From Salimicrobium album (GTDB lineage Bacteria > Bacillota > Bacilli > Bacillales > Halobacillaceae), in NCBI RefSeq assembly GCF_900107115.1, contig NZ_FNOS01000009.1, positions 1 to 58,679 of the forward strand: 58,679 nt of DNA, read 5' to 3'. Position 1 is the first letter of the stretch. Each line of letters starts with the position of its first letter. The position numbers were made by a program, and so were the translations under genes. This document shows, piece after piece, positions 1 through 8,429 of the stretch. A model generated the notes under the pieces. The model did not search any database and had not been told where the DNA came from. It was given only the letters and a program-made list of their open reading frames with translations.

Positions 1-93
1 CAGGCAGTCCGGCCCGGCAAAAAAGAAAGAGCACTTTTTGACTGTCCGTCTGCCTGCGCCTTCGTTTCTGAACGGTCAGCTCCACTTTTAGCT
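1..93. repeat. 93-bp direct repeat, copy 1
   Basis: Positions 1-93 are identical base for base to 248-340. The 1-334 stretch holds no convincing gene. It also contains a shorter imperfect repeat (80-124 resembles 200-247, sharing CTTTTAGCTT..ATCCAGTT and ACCAGAA) and a 9-bp inverted repeat CATAAGCAG/CTGCTTATG at 124-132 and 172-180. The whole looks like a composite intergenic repeat. Confidence 0.9.
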
Positions 94-247
94 TATCCAG
101 TTGCACCAACCAGAAGCTTCGTCCATAAGCAGTCTCTCCCGTTTCGGAAAAACCGCCGAACCCGGGTGATTCTGCTTATGTTCCCGCTTCTCCCGGTTGG
201 TTCCGCTTTTAGCTTTATCCAGTTCCACTGACCAGAAACTTGGGACC

Positions 248-340
248 CAGGCAGTCCGGCCCGGCAAAAAAGAAAGAGCACTTTTTGACTGTCCGTCTGC
301 CTGCGCCTTCGTTTCTGAACGGTCAGCTCCACTTTTAGCT
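248..340. repeat. 93-bp direct repeat, copy 2
   Basis: Exact copy of 1-93. Its right end runs into the adjacent minus-strand SDR gene and supplies that gene's last serine codon (338-340) and its stop codon (335-337). Copy 1 therefore carries a fragment of the end of such a gene. Confidence 0.9.
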
Positions 341-1204
341 GGACATGTAGAGGCCGCCGTTGATGTGGATGAACTGGCCGGTCATGTATGTCGAGTCGTC
401 GGATGCGAGCAGGACATAGCTGCCTACGTGCTCCACCGGCTGACCCGGACGTCCCATCGGTGTATTCGTACCGAACTGTTCCACTTTATCTTCATCAAAC
501 GTGGCAGGGATCAATGGTGTCCATATCGGTCCGGGCGCTACTCCGTTCACACGTATACCTTTATTTACAAGCTGCTGGGCCATGGAACGGGTGAACGCTA
601 CGACGGCACCTTTCGAAGAAGTATAGTCCACGAGCTGAGGGTTCCCTGTATACGGGTTGATGGAAGCCGTATTGATAATAGAGCTTCCTCTCTCCAGGTG
701 AGGGATGGCCGCTTTCGTCAGATGGAACATAGAGAAGATATTCGTCCGGAACGTCTGCTCCAGCTGTTCTGCCGAAATGTTCAGCAGGTCGTCCGTCGGA
801 TGCTGCTCAGCCGCATTGTTTACGAGTACATCCAGTTTACCGAACTCGCTGAGGGTTTTTTCGACGATATTTTTACAGTGCGTTTCATCACCGACGTCTC
901 CCGGGAGAAGGAGTGCTTTTTGACCTTCCGCTTCGATAAGCTTTGCGGTATCTTCGGCGTCCTGGTGTTCTTCCAGATAAGAGATGGCTACATCGGCACC
1001 TTCCCTGGCATAACCGATAGCTACGGAGCGGCCGATGCCGCTGTCGGCTCCTGTAATCAGAGCGATTTTACCTTTCAGTTTATCACCGCTCCGGTAATCT
1101 TCATCCGCATGAAGCGGTTTCGGGTCCATTTTCCCTTCCACGCCGGGCTGATGCGATTGTTCCTGCTTCGGCTGTCCTTCTGTCTGTCGATCAAAACGTT
1201 CCAT
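335..1204 (-). CDS. SDR family oxidoreductase (general stress 39/YhdF-like)
   Basis: 289-residue short-chain dehydrogenase/reductase, probably NAD(P)-dependent. The Rossmann motif TGADSGIG lies at residues 51-58. NNAA follows at about 129-132, the catalytic serine is near 181, and the YTSSK signature puts Tyr194 and Lys198 in the active site. The N-terminal extension of about 40 polar residues (MERFDRQTEGQPKQEQ...) is typical of the Bacillus YhdF/YdaD/GspA39 group, whose members are often general-stress proteins of unknown substrate. The start has an upstream AGGAGGA (on the minus strand). The C-terminus ends inside the 93-bp repeat at 248-340. The family is clear; the substrate is unknown. 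Confidence 0.9.
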   Translation of the reverse strand: MERFDRQTEGQPKQEQSHQPGVEGKMDPKPLHADEDYRSGDKLKGKIALITGADSGIGRSVAIGYAREGADVAISYLEEHQDAEDTAKLIEAEGQKALLLPGDVGDETHCKNIVEKTLSEFGKLDVLVNNAAEQHPTDDLLNISAEQLEQTFRTNIFSMFHLTKAAIPHLERGSSIINTASINPYTGNPQLVDYTSSKGAVVAFTRSMAQQLVNKGIRVNGVAPGPIWTPLIPATFDEDKVEQFGTNTPMGRPGQPVEHVGSYVLLASDDSTYMTGQFIHINGGLYMSS

Positions 1205-1367
1205 GTTAAGATCCTCCTTCTATATAAGTTAATGATTTATAGTAATGGTCAGTAGTTATGCTTTCTAACTTCTATCATTCCACCTGTAAAAAAAATCAAA
1301 CTCCCCTTCCATAATTTGTCCGTGTGCGATAAGATGAACGGTAACTTTTATAAGAGGAGGGAAGGAT

Positions 1368-1901
1368 ATGAAACTGGAATCCGCACGACTGACTCTGCGT
1401 CCATACCGGGAGACGGATGCAGAACGGGCAGCTGAGCTGGCGAATGATAAGGAGATCGCCCGGAGAACCTTCGTGCCGCATCCATATACGGTGGAGCACG
1501 CCGAAACGTGGATCGCCACGCACGAAGAAGCGATAGAAGAAGGCACGGCGTACCCTCTTGCAATAATCGAAAAGGAAAGCGGAGAGCTTACTGGTACGAT
1601 GACGCTGCGAGTGAACCGGAAACATAAAAACGGCGAGCTCGCCTATTGGGTCGGGCGGCCGTTCTGGGGGAGAGGGTATGCTTCGGAAGCGGCCCGCTGC
1701 ATTGCAGACTTCGGATTCGATGAGCTTGAGCTTGAACGTATGTGGGGAAGAGCGCTGGCGGATAATATTCCTTCCCAGAAGGTGATGAAGAGCGTCGGAC
1801 TATGCTATGAGGGCGCCCTGCGCCATGAGATTCTCCACGACGGAGAATTCAAGGACACATACATGTACGGGATGATCCGGGCAGATCGTTTGAGTAAATA
1901 G
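1368..1901 (+). CDS. GNAT family N-acetyltransferase (RimJ/RimL-like)
   Basis: 177 residues with the layout of RimJ/RimL-type GNATs: N-terminal LTLRPYRETDAERAAEL, central ELAYWVGRPFWGRGYASEAA with the acetyl-CoA pyrophosphate loop (GRGYASEA), then ERMWGRALADNIPSQKVMKSVG, in which the conserved Asn/Ser helix is followed by VG. Such enzymes transfer acetyl groups from acetyl-CoA to amino groups of proteins or small molecules; the acceptor cannot be told here. The start follows GAGGAGGGAAGG. The gene is monocistronic and shares a bidirectional terminator (1903-1941) with aroK, which converges from the right. Confidence 0.88.
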   Translation: MKLESARLTLRPYRETDAERAAELANDKEIARRTFVPHPYTVEHAETWIATHEEAIEEGTAYPLAIIEKESGELTGTMTLRVNRKHKNGELAYWVGRPFWGRGYASEAARCIADFGFDELELERMWGRALADNIPSQKVMKSVGLCYEGALRHEILHDGEFKDTYMYGMIRADRLSK

Positions 1902-1902
1902 G

Positions 1903-1941
1903 AAAAGCCGGCATGAGTCCAGGACTCGTGCCGGCTTTTTT
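1903..1941. terminator. Bidirectional terminator GNAT/aroK
   Basis: Hairpin AAAAGCCGGCA...TGCCGGCTTTTTT with an A run on the left and a T run on the right, located between two convergent genes, so it can serve both. Confidence 0.85.
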
Positions 1942-2450
1942 CATGTCAGAGATAATCGCTCGATAATGACGTCGGCGACCTGTTCTTCAGTATAACCGTC
2001 CGTAAGAAACCGTTCGTGGTGGTCGCGATAGACGGATTTCCTTTCCTCGAACAGCTGACGGATCTCTTCTGTCGTTTTATTACGGAGGACAGGGCGGTCT
2101 TCCATCAGTTCGTCGATCCTGCTTTTCCATATTTCCCAGGAAATATCGAGAAATACTACGTGGCATTGTTCCATACACACGTCTCTGATTTCTTCCTGCA
2201 GAAAAGCGCCCCCTCCGAGAGAAAGAATAGTGCCGGGCTGTTTTGCATAGTAAGAGATGAATTTCTTCTCTTCATCGCGGAACATCTTTTCCCCGTACGC
2301 CTTGAACATGTCGCGTATTTTCATATCGTGATACCGTTCGATTTCTTTGTCGACATCGATGAACGTACGGTTCAGTTTCTCACTGAGAAGGGAACCGACC
2401 GTCGTTTTACCGACTCCCATAAATCCGATGATGGCAATGCTTTTTTCCAT
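1941..2450 (-). CDS. aroK: Shikimate kinase
   Basis: 169 residues, the normal length for the family. It phosphorylates shikimate at the 3-OH with ATP in the chorismate pathway. The Walker A loop GFMGVGKTT is at residues 9-17, followed by FIDVDKEIE (shikimate-binding Asp). FRDEE and LSLGGGAF form the central shikimate-binding region, and the lid arginine is in EDRPVLRNKT. It is the downstream gene of an aroD-aroK pair on the minus strand, with 17 bases between the stop of aroD and this start. The coding sequence contains a Noc-site-like palindrome at 2131-2144. Confidence 0.93.
   Translation of the reverse strand: MEKSIAIIGFMGVGKTTVGSLLSEKLNRTFIDVDKEIERYHDMKIRDMFKAYGEKMFRDEEKKFISYYAKQPGTILSLGGGAFLQEEIRDVCMEQCHVVFLDISWEIWKSRIDELMEDRPVLRNKTTEEIRQLFEERKSVYRDHHERFLTDGYTEEQVADVIIERLSLT
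2131..2144. promoter_or_regulatory. Noc-binding-site-like palindrome (13/14)
   Basis: ATTTCCCAGGAAAT differs at one central base from the Bacillus Noc-binding consensus ATTTCCCGGGAAAT. It lies inside aroK; Noc sites in Bacillus are commonly intragenic. Noc itself is encoded about 3.6 kb away. Confidence 0.5.
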
Positions 2451-2467
2451 AGCGAAAATCTCCCTGC

Positions 2468-3202
2468 CTATTGATACTTGCGCAGCTGAGCGATCGTTTT
2501 GTCCAGTTCTTCAATCGGTATCTGGCCCGGCGCTGAGGCGTGCTCTCCTACAGCGTACGTAATGACGGAACCGAAATACCACGCAAACATCCGGGTTACG
2601 GTACCGAGTCCGCCCATCGCCATCGTAATGACCGGTATGCCGAGGGAACGTTTTGCTCCTTCCGTGACGGTAAGAAGGCGGAGGACATCCTGTTTATTCT
2701 CCGGAGTGACGGCCAGTTTCGCGTAATCTGCCCCTTTCTTCTCAGCCTCCCGGAGAATGGCGTGCATCTCTTCGGAGGAGGGGGTGGAGTCGAAATCGTG
2801 AAAGGATAAAATAAGCTGCTTGTTGTTCGAAGATGCCGCTTCTTTTACACGTTCAACGTCCTCCTCGGGCTGTCTGAGTTCAAAATCGAGAAGAGAGACG
2901 TGTGAGTTGGCAGCTACACGTTCGATCAGCTCCACTTTGTGGGACTGGTCGATATCGGTCTGGTCTCCTCCTTCTTTCTGGTCGCGGATGGTGAACAGAA
3001 GCGGGATGTCCTTTTTCACTTCTCCAATCGTTTCAAGAGTCTCGAGAACGTGTTCCGTGTCTGCAAGATTCCGGAAGTGATCGGCTCTCCATTCAAAAAG
3101 GTCCGGATTCTTCGGTACTATGGAACGCACTTCTTCCGTCACATCTTCCATCGTTTGTCCTGTGACGGGAGTACAGATATTCACATCGTTCTGTTTCAGC
3201 AT
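2468..3202 (-). CDS. aroD: Type I 3-dehydroquinate dehydratase
   Basis: 244 residues, typical for the class I, Schiff-base-forming dehydratase that converts 3-dehydroquinate to 3-dehydroshikimate. Catalytic residues are visible: His135 in LSFHDF and Lys162 in AKLAVTP. The substrate phosphate-like pocket MAMGGLGTVTRMFAWYFGS and the EWRAD strand near residue 37 are conserved. It is encoded upstream of aroK in the same operon, so two consecutive shikimate-pathway steps apart from aroE are co-expressed. The gene is divergent from ddl, with 189 bases between the starts. Confidence 0.93.
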   Translation of the reverse strand: MLKQNDVNICTPVTGQTMEDVTEEVRSIVPKNPDLFEWRADHFRNLADTEHVLETLETIGEVKKDIPLLFTIRDQKEGGDQTDIDQSHKVELIERVAANSHVSLLDFELRQPEEDVERVKEAASSNNKQLILSFHDFDSTPSSEEMHAILREAEKKGADYAKLAVTPENKQDVLRLLTVTEGAKRSLGIPVITMAMGGLGTVTRMFAWYFGSVITYAVGEHASAPGQIPIEELDKTIAQLRKYQ

Positions 3203-3391
3203 GTATAAACCCTCCCCGTTGGTAATATGTGTTTCATTTTACTTGAAAGGGTAAGAGAACGACAGGGAAAAGGGGGAAAATTTAAAATTCTGCGGATTGC
3301 TGCACACATTTATTCAAGAATACTTCGTCACAGAGCGGCAGAAATGTGTATAATTGGTACAGAATGAACGAACAGATGGAGTGATTAAAGT

Positions 3392-4492
3392 ATGAATGAT
3401 AAACAAAGAGTAGGAATCGTATTCGGCGGAAAGTCTGCCGAGCACGAAGTCTCCCTGCAGTCTGCGAAAAATGTCGTGGATGCGATCGACAAAGAGAAGT
3501 ATGATGTAACGCTGATCGGTATCGATAAGCAGGGGAACTGGCATGTGAATGACGTAAGCAATTACCTGGAAAATGAAGACGACCCTGCCAACATCCGCCT
3601 TCACCATTCGGATGAAGCGGTGGCGATTGTGCCGGGACGGGAAGAGAGCCAGGTTCTTCAAGTGTCAAAATCAGAGGCGCTGGAGCAGCTGGACGTCGTA
3701 TTCCCGATTTTACACGGGACACTCGGGGAAGACGGAAGCATTCAGGGGATGCTTAGAATCGCCAATCTCCCGTACGTCGGCCCGGACATCCTCGGCTCGG
3801 CCGTATGTATGGACAAAGATGTGGCCAAACGTCTGCTGCGCGAAGGGGGACTTGAGGTCGCGAAATCTCTCACTCTCCGTAAGAGAGACAGAGGGGAGGT
3901 CACTTTCCACAAGGCAGCCCGTACTCTTGGTACGCCGTTCTTCATCAAGCCTGCCAGTCAGGGCTCCTCGGTCGGAGTAAGTAAAGTGAAAACAGAAGAG
4001 GAGTTTGAAGAAGCTCTGTCGGAAGCCTTTCTTTACGATAAAAAAGTTTTGATTGAAGAAAATGTGGACGGCAGAGAGCTGGAATGTGCCATCCTCGGCA
4101 ACGAACAGCCGAAAGCCTCCCAGATCGGAGAAATCCTCCCGGCCGGAGACTTTTATTCCTACGAGTCGAAATATATTGATGAAAGCGGGGCCGGCCTGCA
4201 GCTGCCAGCGCAGCTGACGGATAACGAAAAAGAAAGAATCCGTACCGCTGCCGTTCGCGCCTTCGAAATTTTGGAGTGTGAAGGAATGGCCCGTGTCGAT
4301 TTCTTCCTTACTGGAGAAGGGAAACTTGTCATCAATGAAATAAATACCATTCCCGGATTCACGAAAATAAGTATGTATCCGAAACTTTGGGATATAAGCG
4401 GTATCCCTTATCCGAAGCTGATCGATGAGCTTCTGCAGCTCGGAATCCAAAGATACGAACGCGACAATCAGTTAAAAAATACGGTGGAATAA
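3392..4492 (+). CDS. ddl: D-alanine--D-alanine ligase
   Basis: 366 residues. ATP-grasp ligase that joins two D-alanines for the peptidoglycan stem peptide. N-terminal GIVFGGKSAEHEVSLQSA, serine loop region PASQGSSVGVSKV, and C-terminal RVDFFL..GKLVINEINTIPGFTKISMYPKLW, which holds the Mg2+ ligands (Glu, Asn) and D-Ala contacts. The omega-loop segment FYSYESKY has the tyrosine typical of D-Ala-D-Ala ligases instead of the histidine of VanA-type D-Ala-D-Lac enzymes, so intrinsic vancomycin resistance is not suggested. A TATAAT -10 at 3349-3354 precedes it, and it ends with a strong terminator at 4496-4529. Confidence 0.94.
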   Translation: MNDKQRVGIVFGGKSAEHEVSLQSAKNVVDAIDKEKYDVTLIGIDKQGNWHVNDVSNYLENEDDPANIRLHHSDEAVAIVPGREESQVLQVSKSEALEQLDVVFPILHGTLGEDGSIQGMLRIANLPYVGPDILGSAVCMDKDVAKRLLREGGLEVAKSLTLRKRDRGEVTFHKAARTLGTPFFIKPASQGSSVGVSKVKTEEEFEEALSEAFLYDKKVLIEENVDGRELECAILGNEQPKASQIGEILPAGDFYSYESKYIDESGAGLQLPAQLTDNEKERIRTAAVRAFEILECEGMARVDFFLTGEGKLVINEINTIPGFTKISMYPKLWDISGIPYPKLIDELLQLGIQRYERDNQLKNTVE

Positions 4493-4495
4493 CGG

Positions 4496-4529
4496 AAAGC
4501 CCGGGCAGCTTGTGATGGCCCGGGCTTTT
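4496..4529 (+). terminator. Terminator after ddl
   Basis: Hairpin AAAGCCCGGGC / GCCCGGGCTTT with an 11-base loop and T-rich tail. It also has an A run on the other side and can stop the convergent dipeptidase gene. Confidence 0.85.
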
Positions 4530-4539
4530 CATTATTTAT

Positions 4540-5589
4540 TCAGTCTTCCCACGTTTCTTCAAGGACGCGCACCCAGTTTTTCCAGGCGATTTTCTCCAGT
4601 TCATCTTCAGTGAACCCATCTTCTTCCAAAGCTTCCAGCACTTTTCTGCTTCCGGTTACATCCTGAAGGACATCCGGGATTGTAGTACCGTCGAAGTCCG
4701 AACCGAAGGCCACGTGGTCCACGCCGACGAAATCGGCGATATAACGGAAATGGGCGATAATCTCCTCCATCGATACGTCCGTGTCGAACTTACCGTCCGC
4801 CCGCAGCATGTTTACGGCGAAATTGATACCGATCACCCCGCCGGAATCAGCGATTGTCCTGATCTGTTCGTCCGTCAGGTTCCGGGCATTCGGACAGAGG
4901 GAGTGGACGTTCGAATGAGTGGCTACGACAGGCGCGACCGTTGCATGGGCGACATTCCAGAAACCTCTTTCCGTCAGATGGCTCGTATCTACCATAATAC
5001 CGAGGTGGTTACAGTGATGCAGGAGTTCAAAGCCTTTCTCCGTGAGACCGTCCCCCGTGTCAGGGGAAGACGGATAACAGAAAGGGACGCCTTCTCCGAA
5101 ATCATTATTTCTGCTCCATACCGGTCCGATGGAACGAAGGCCTGTTTTGTACAGGACATAGAGGGAGTCGAAGGATAAATCAATCGCTTCCGCTCCCTCT
5201 ATGTGAAAAATTGCAGCCATTTTTCCCTGATCGATGGAATCTTTCAGTTCTTTTACGTTCCGGACGACCCGGAAGGTATGAGGGTTTTCTTTTTCCGTCC
5301 GAAAGAGCTGGGAAGCGAGCTTATGCGTGAAGGTAAGTGCTTCCGCCTGGGTAATCACTTCGGGGAGCGGGAATTTGTACCCGTTCTCATTCATGAAATC
5401 TTCCCGGTTCTCTTCCCTTTCCGGACTCGGAGTGTACATCGCAAAAAATCCACCAGCGAACCCTGATTTTTGGGCGCGTTCATAGTCGATATGTGTATGC
5501 TCCAGCGGATGGAAAAAAGAGGTGAGGCCATCCTGCAGGTGCAGCAGTGTGTCGTTGTGTCCGTCAAAAATCGGTATATTTTTCTTCAT
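4540..5589 (-). CDS. Membrane dipeptidase (peptidase M19 family)
   Basis: 349 residues, cytoplasmic in appearance despite the family name (no signal peptide). M19 zinc enzymes hydrolyse dipeptides, including L,D forms. Metal-binding features are visible: HND at residues 11-13, FHIEGAEAIDL (bridging Glu region), the histidines of MVDTSHL and VATHSNVHSLCPNARNLTD, and the aspartate in VAFGSDFDG. The start has AGAAGGAGGAG upstream. It converges on ddl. A role in recycling D-Ala-containing dipeptides would be reasonable given the neighbour, but this is inference. Confidence 0.9.
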   Translation of the reverse strand: MKKNIPIFDGHNDTLLHLQDGLTSFFHPLEHTHIDYERAQKSGFAGGFFAMYTPSPEREENREDFMNENGYKFPLPEVITQAEALTFTHKLASQLFRTEKENPHTFRVVRNVKELKDSIDQGKMAAIFHIEGAEAIDLSFDSLYVLYKTGLRSIGPVWSRNNDFGEGVPFCYPSSPDTGDGLTEKGFELLHHCNHLGIMVDTSHLTERGFWNVAHATVAPVVATHSNVHSLCPNARNLTDEQIRTIADSGGVIGINFAVNMLRADGKFDTDVSMEEIIAHFRYIADFVGVDHVAFGSDFDGTTIPDVLQDVTGSRKVLEALEEDGFTEDELEKIAWKNWVRVLEETWED

Positions 5590-5728
5590 AAAAACTCCTC
5601 CTTCTGTGATTCATTCCCGTTAAAGAATCCGTTTAATTCATACTTTTCACCGGTGAATTATGATAAAATAAATAAAGACTCTAAAACATACGCAGTTTCA
5701 TTATACTTGAAAATGTTCACGTACCTAA

Positions 5729-5744
5729 TGATTCACGTGAAACA
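5729..5744. promoter_or_regulatory. parS: parS site upstream of noc
   Basis: TGATTCACGTGAAACA matches the Bacillus parS consensus TGTTTCACGTGAAACA at 15 of 16 positions. It lies 36 bases before the preferred noc start. Spo0J (ParB), encoded at 7503-8339, is expected to load here and spread. Confidence 0.85.
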
Positions 5745-5779
5745 TCGTATGTGTGATCGTAAAAAGGTGGTGTCTGATT

Positions 5780-6661
5780 TTGTTACATCCTTTCAACCGC
5801 TTGTTCGGCTTAGGTGATAAGCCGGAGCCCGAAAACCGGGAGCAGGAGAAAGAATCATATAATCCCGATGAAGTTCTTCAAATTCCGATTGCCAAAATCT
5901 ATCCGAACCGCTTTCAGCCCCGGACGGTTTTTAGTGCGGAGAAAATAGCCGAACTGGCTCAGACGTTACATACGCATGGAATGATTCAGCCCATCGTTGT
6001 ACGCGAGGCCGAAGACGGAGAATATGAACTGATTGCCGGGGAACGGAGATGGCGCGCTTCCCAGTCTTTGGGATGGGAAACGATTCCTGCGATCATTCGC
6101 GAAATGACGAATACACAGACGGCTTCTGTAGCTCTGATTGAGAACCTGCAAAGGGAAGAACTCTCGGTCATCGAAGAGGCGACGGCTTACCGGAAGCTCC
6201 TCGAAATGCACGAATTGACTCAGGAAGCACTGGCACAGCGTCTCGGGAAGAGTCAGTCTGCCATCGCCAATAAGCTTCGACTGCTGAAACTTCCGGAATT
6301 TGTACAGCAGGCCGTACTGGATAAAAATATTACGGAGCGCCACGCCCGGGCTCTCATTGCTTTAAAGGATACGGAAAAGATGGAAAAGCTGCTTCAGGAA
6401 ATCATCGATGAAGGACTGAATGTGAAGCAGACGGAAGAGCGGATTGCGGAAATGAAAGATCCGAAAGAAAAGAAAAAACCTGCACCGAAGAAAAAGAAAC
6501 CGAAAATCAAAGGTGTAAGTAAAGATATGAGAATCGCAATGAATACGATCCGCCAGTCTCTGGACATGGTGAAGGATACGGGTCTCGATGTAGAAACCGA
6601 TGAAGAGGATTATGACGATTATTATCAGGTGACGATTAAAATTCCTAAAAATAAGCAATAA
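5780..6661 (+). CDS. noc: Nucleoid occlusion protein Noc
   Basis: ParB-family protein that binds its own palindromes and blocks FtsZ assembly over the nucleoid. I place the start at TTG 5780, nine bases after AAAGGTGG, giving [14 protein letters not shown]. This matches the amphipathic membrane-targeting N-terminus known for Noc (FxRLFGLG). A longer in-frame GTG (5753) lacks a good RBS and that homology. ParB N-terminal domain: [14 protein letters not shown]-type segment, then [15 protein letters not shown] (CTP-binding box) and [43 protein letters not shown] lysine-rich linker precedes the C-terminal dimer domain. Upstream is a dipeptidase gene, not rsmG. Confidence 0.93.
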   Translation: MLHPFNRLFGLGDKPEPENREQEKESYNPDEVLQIPIAKIYPNRFQPRTVFSAEKIAELAQTLHTHGMIQPIVVREAEDGEYELIAGERRWRASQSLGWETIPAIIREMTNTQTASVALIENLQREELSVIEEATAYRKLLEMHELTQEALAQRLGKSQSAIANKLRLLKLPEFVQQAVLDKNITERHARALIALKDTEKMEKLLQEIIDEGLNVKQTEERIAEMKDPKEKKKPAPKKKKPKIKGVSKDMRIAMNTIRQSLDMVKDTGLDVETDEEDYDDYYQVTIKIPKNKQ

Positions 6662-6748
6662 CTTTCCGCAAGCTGCGCTTTCCCGTCGAAAGCTGTAGTT
6701 TTTCACAAAAGCGGTGGTATTCTTTAGAAAATGGCAGGTGTTGAAGGA

Positions 6749-7522
6749 ATGGGAAAGATCATTTCTATCGCAAATCAAAAAGGGGGAGTCGGAAAGACGA
6801 CGACCTCGGTGAACTTGAGTGCAGGTCTTGCGCATTTAGGATATAACGTTCTGCTCGTCGACATCGACCCTCAGGGAAACGCAACGAGCGGAGTAGGTGT
6901 GGAAAAAGGCGAGACGGAGGAGTGCATCTATAACGTGCTTATCGAAGAAGTAAGCATAACGAGCGTACTTAAACAGACCTCCACGGAACGTCTCGACGTC
7001 ATTCCCGCCACTATTCAGCTGGCCGGTGCCGAAATCGAACTGGTCCCGGCGATTTCCCGGGAAGTCCGTCTGAAGAATGCTCTTGATGAAGTTAAAGAGA
7101 ATTATGACTACGTCATCATTGACTGCCCCCCTTCACTCGGGCTGCTTACCCTCAATTCCCTCACAGCGTCCGATACGGTTATGATTCCTGTGCAGTGCGA
7201 ATACTATGCCCTGGAAGGGTTGAGTCAGCTGCTTAACACCATCAGGCTGGTACAGAAGCATTTGAACAAACAGCTGCTGATCGAAGGTGTGGTACTTACG
7301 ATGTTCGACGCCCGGACGAATCTGGCCTCCCAGGTGATGGAGGAAGTGAAGAAATATTTTCAGGATCGTGTGTATGAAGCAGTAGTACCGCGAAACGTCC
7401 GTCTCGGAGAAGCTCCGAGCTACGGGGAGCCGATCATCACCTATGACCCCCGTTCCCGCGGAGCCGAAGTCTATTTAGAACTCGCAAAGGAAGTGGTTGC
7501 CAATGGCGAAAGGGTTAGGTAG
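6749..7522 (+). CDS. soj: ParA-family ATPase Soj
   Basis: 257 residues from ATG 6749 (RBS AGGTG at 6736-6740; MGKIISIANQKGGVGKTT aligns with the known Soj start). An in-frame ATG at 6731 is possible but less well placed. Deviant Walker A KGGVGKTTT, DIDPQGNATSG (Walker A'), DYVIIDCPPSLG (Walker B) and PRNVRLGEAPS are all present. Soj dimerises with ATP, binds DNA and regulates DnaA; Spo0J stimulates its ATPase. Its stop codon lies 20 bases inside spo0J, so the two are translationally coupled. A Noc-like palindrome sits in the gene at 7052-7065. Confidence 0.95.
   Translation: MGKIISIANQKGGVGKTTTSVNLSAGLAHLGYNVLLVDIDPQGNATSGVGVEKGETEECIYNVLIEEVSITSVLKQTSTERLDVIPATIQLAGAEIELVPAISREVRLKNALDEVKENYDYVIIDCPPSLGLLTLNSLTASDTVMIPVQCEYYALEGLSQLLNTIRLVQKHLNKQLLIEGVVLTMFDARTNLASQVMEEVKKYFQDRVYEAVVPRNVRLGEAPSYGEPIITYDPRSRGAEVYLELAKEVVANGERVR
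7052..7065. promoter_or_regulatory. Noc-binding-site-like palindrome (13/14)
   Basis: ATTTCCCGGGAAGT, one mismatch from ATTTCCCGGGAAAT, within soj and about 400 bases downstream of noc. Confidence 0.55.
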
Positions 7523-8339
7523 GGGTCTGAACGCTTTCTTTTCGGAAGAGGAAGCATCCAGAGATGAGCAGATAAAGGAAGTTTCACTGAATAAGTGTCG
7601 TCCCAATCCTTATCAGCCCCGGAAAGAATTCGAAGAAGAAGCGATTGAAGAACTGAAAACGTCCATTGAAGAACATGGCATTCTGCAGCCGATCATCGTT
7701 AGAAAAAGTATCCGCGGATACGAAATAGTAGTGGGAGAACGGAGGTTCCGCGCTGCAAAAATGGCGGGTCTCGAGAAGATCCCGGCGGTCGTAAGGGAAA
7801 TGACCGACCAGCAGATGATGGAACTTGCGCTGCTGGAGAACCTGCAGCGGGAAGATCTGACCGCTCTCGAAGAAGGAGCGGCCTATCGCAACCTTATGGA
7901 AGAACTGGGCGTTACCCAGCAGGAACTTTCGGAACGTCTCGGAAAAAGCCGCTCCCATATCGCCAACCTCGTACGTCTCCTGTCACTTCCGCCCGAAATC
8001 ACGCAAAAAGTGAATGAAGGACTGCTGACGATGGGCCACGCCCGGGCTCTTTTAAGCCTCGAAGATGACAGCAAACTGCTTTCTGTAGCTGTGCGGATCG
8101 AGAACGAAGGACTGAACGTCAGACAGACAGAGCAGCTGGTGTCCCGCCTGAACCAACCGGCTGTAAAGAGTAGAGCGAAAGAAACGAAAGATATTTTTAT
8201 TCAGGAACGGGAAGATGTGCTGAAGCAGCGGCTCGGGACCGGGGTAAAAATCAAAAAAGGAAAGAAAAAAGGAAAAATCGAAATCGAATTCGCAAGTGAC
8301 GAAGATCTGGAAAGACTTCTCCACTGGTTTGATCAATAA
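7503..8339 (+). CDS. spo0J: Chromosome partitioning protein Spo0J (ParB)
   Basis: 278 residues from ATG 7503 (MAKGLGRGLNAFF matches the usual Soj-interacting N-terminus; a TTG two codons earlier is less likely). It is a CTP-dependent DNA clamp loaded at parS, needed for origin segregation and SMC loading. Domains: RPNPYQPRKEF, QPIIVRK, GERRFRAAK (CTP box), ENLQREDLTALEEG, HTH TQQELSERLGKSRSHIANLVRLL, and C-terminal KKGKKKGKIEIEFASDEDLERLL dimer domain. Two parS sites flank the block at 5729 and 10321. Overlaps soj by 20 bases. Confidence 0.95.
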   Translation: MAKGLGRGLNAFFSEEEASRDEQIKEVSLNKCRPNPYQPRKEFEEEAIEELKTSIEEHGILQPIIVRKSIRGYEIVVGERRFRAAKMAGLEKIPAVVREMTDQQMMELALLENLQREDLTALEEGAAYRNLMEELGVTQQELSERLGKSRSHIANLVRLLSLPPEITQKVNEGLLTMGHARALLSLEDDSKLLSVAVRIENEGLNVRQTEQLVSRLNQPAVKSRAKETKDIFIQEREDVLKQRLGTGVKIKKGKKKGKIEIEFASDEDLERLLHWFDQ

Positions 8340-8429
8340 AGAACAGTAACTGTCGTTTCCTTTTCCGGACAGTCGGGGAGGGGGACGACATTACTTTTTA
8401 CGGTTTCGTGCAGGAAGAAGGGGAAAAAC

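Noticed and set aside
197-1255. 352-codon open frame on the plus strand
   Set aside because: It lies antisense to the SDR gene, runs through the direct repeat and has no family features; the SDR on the other strand is clear.
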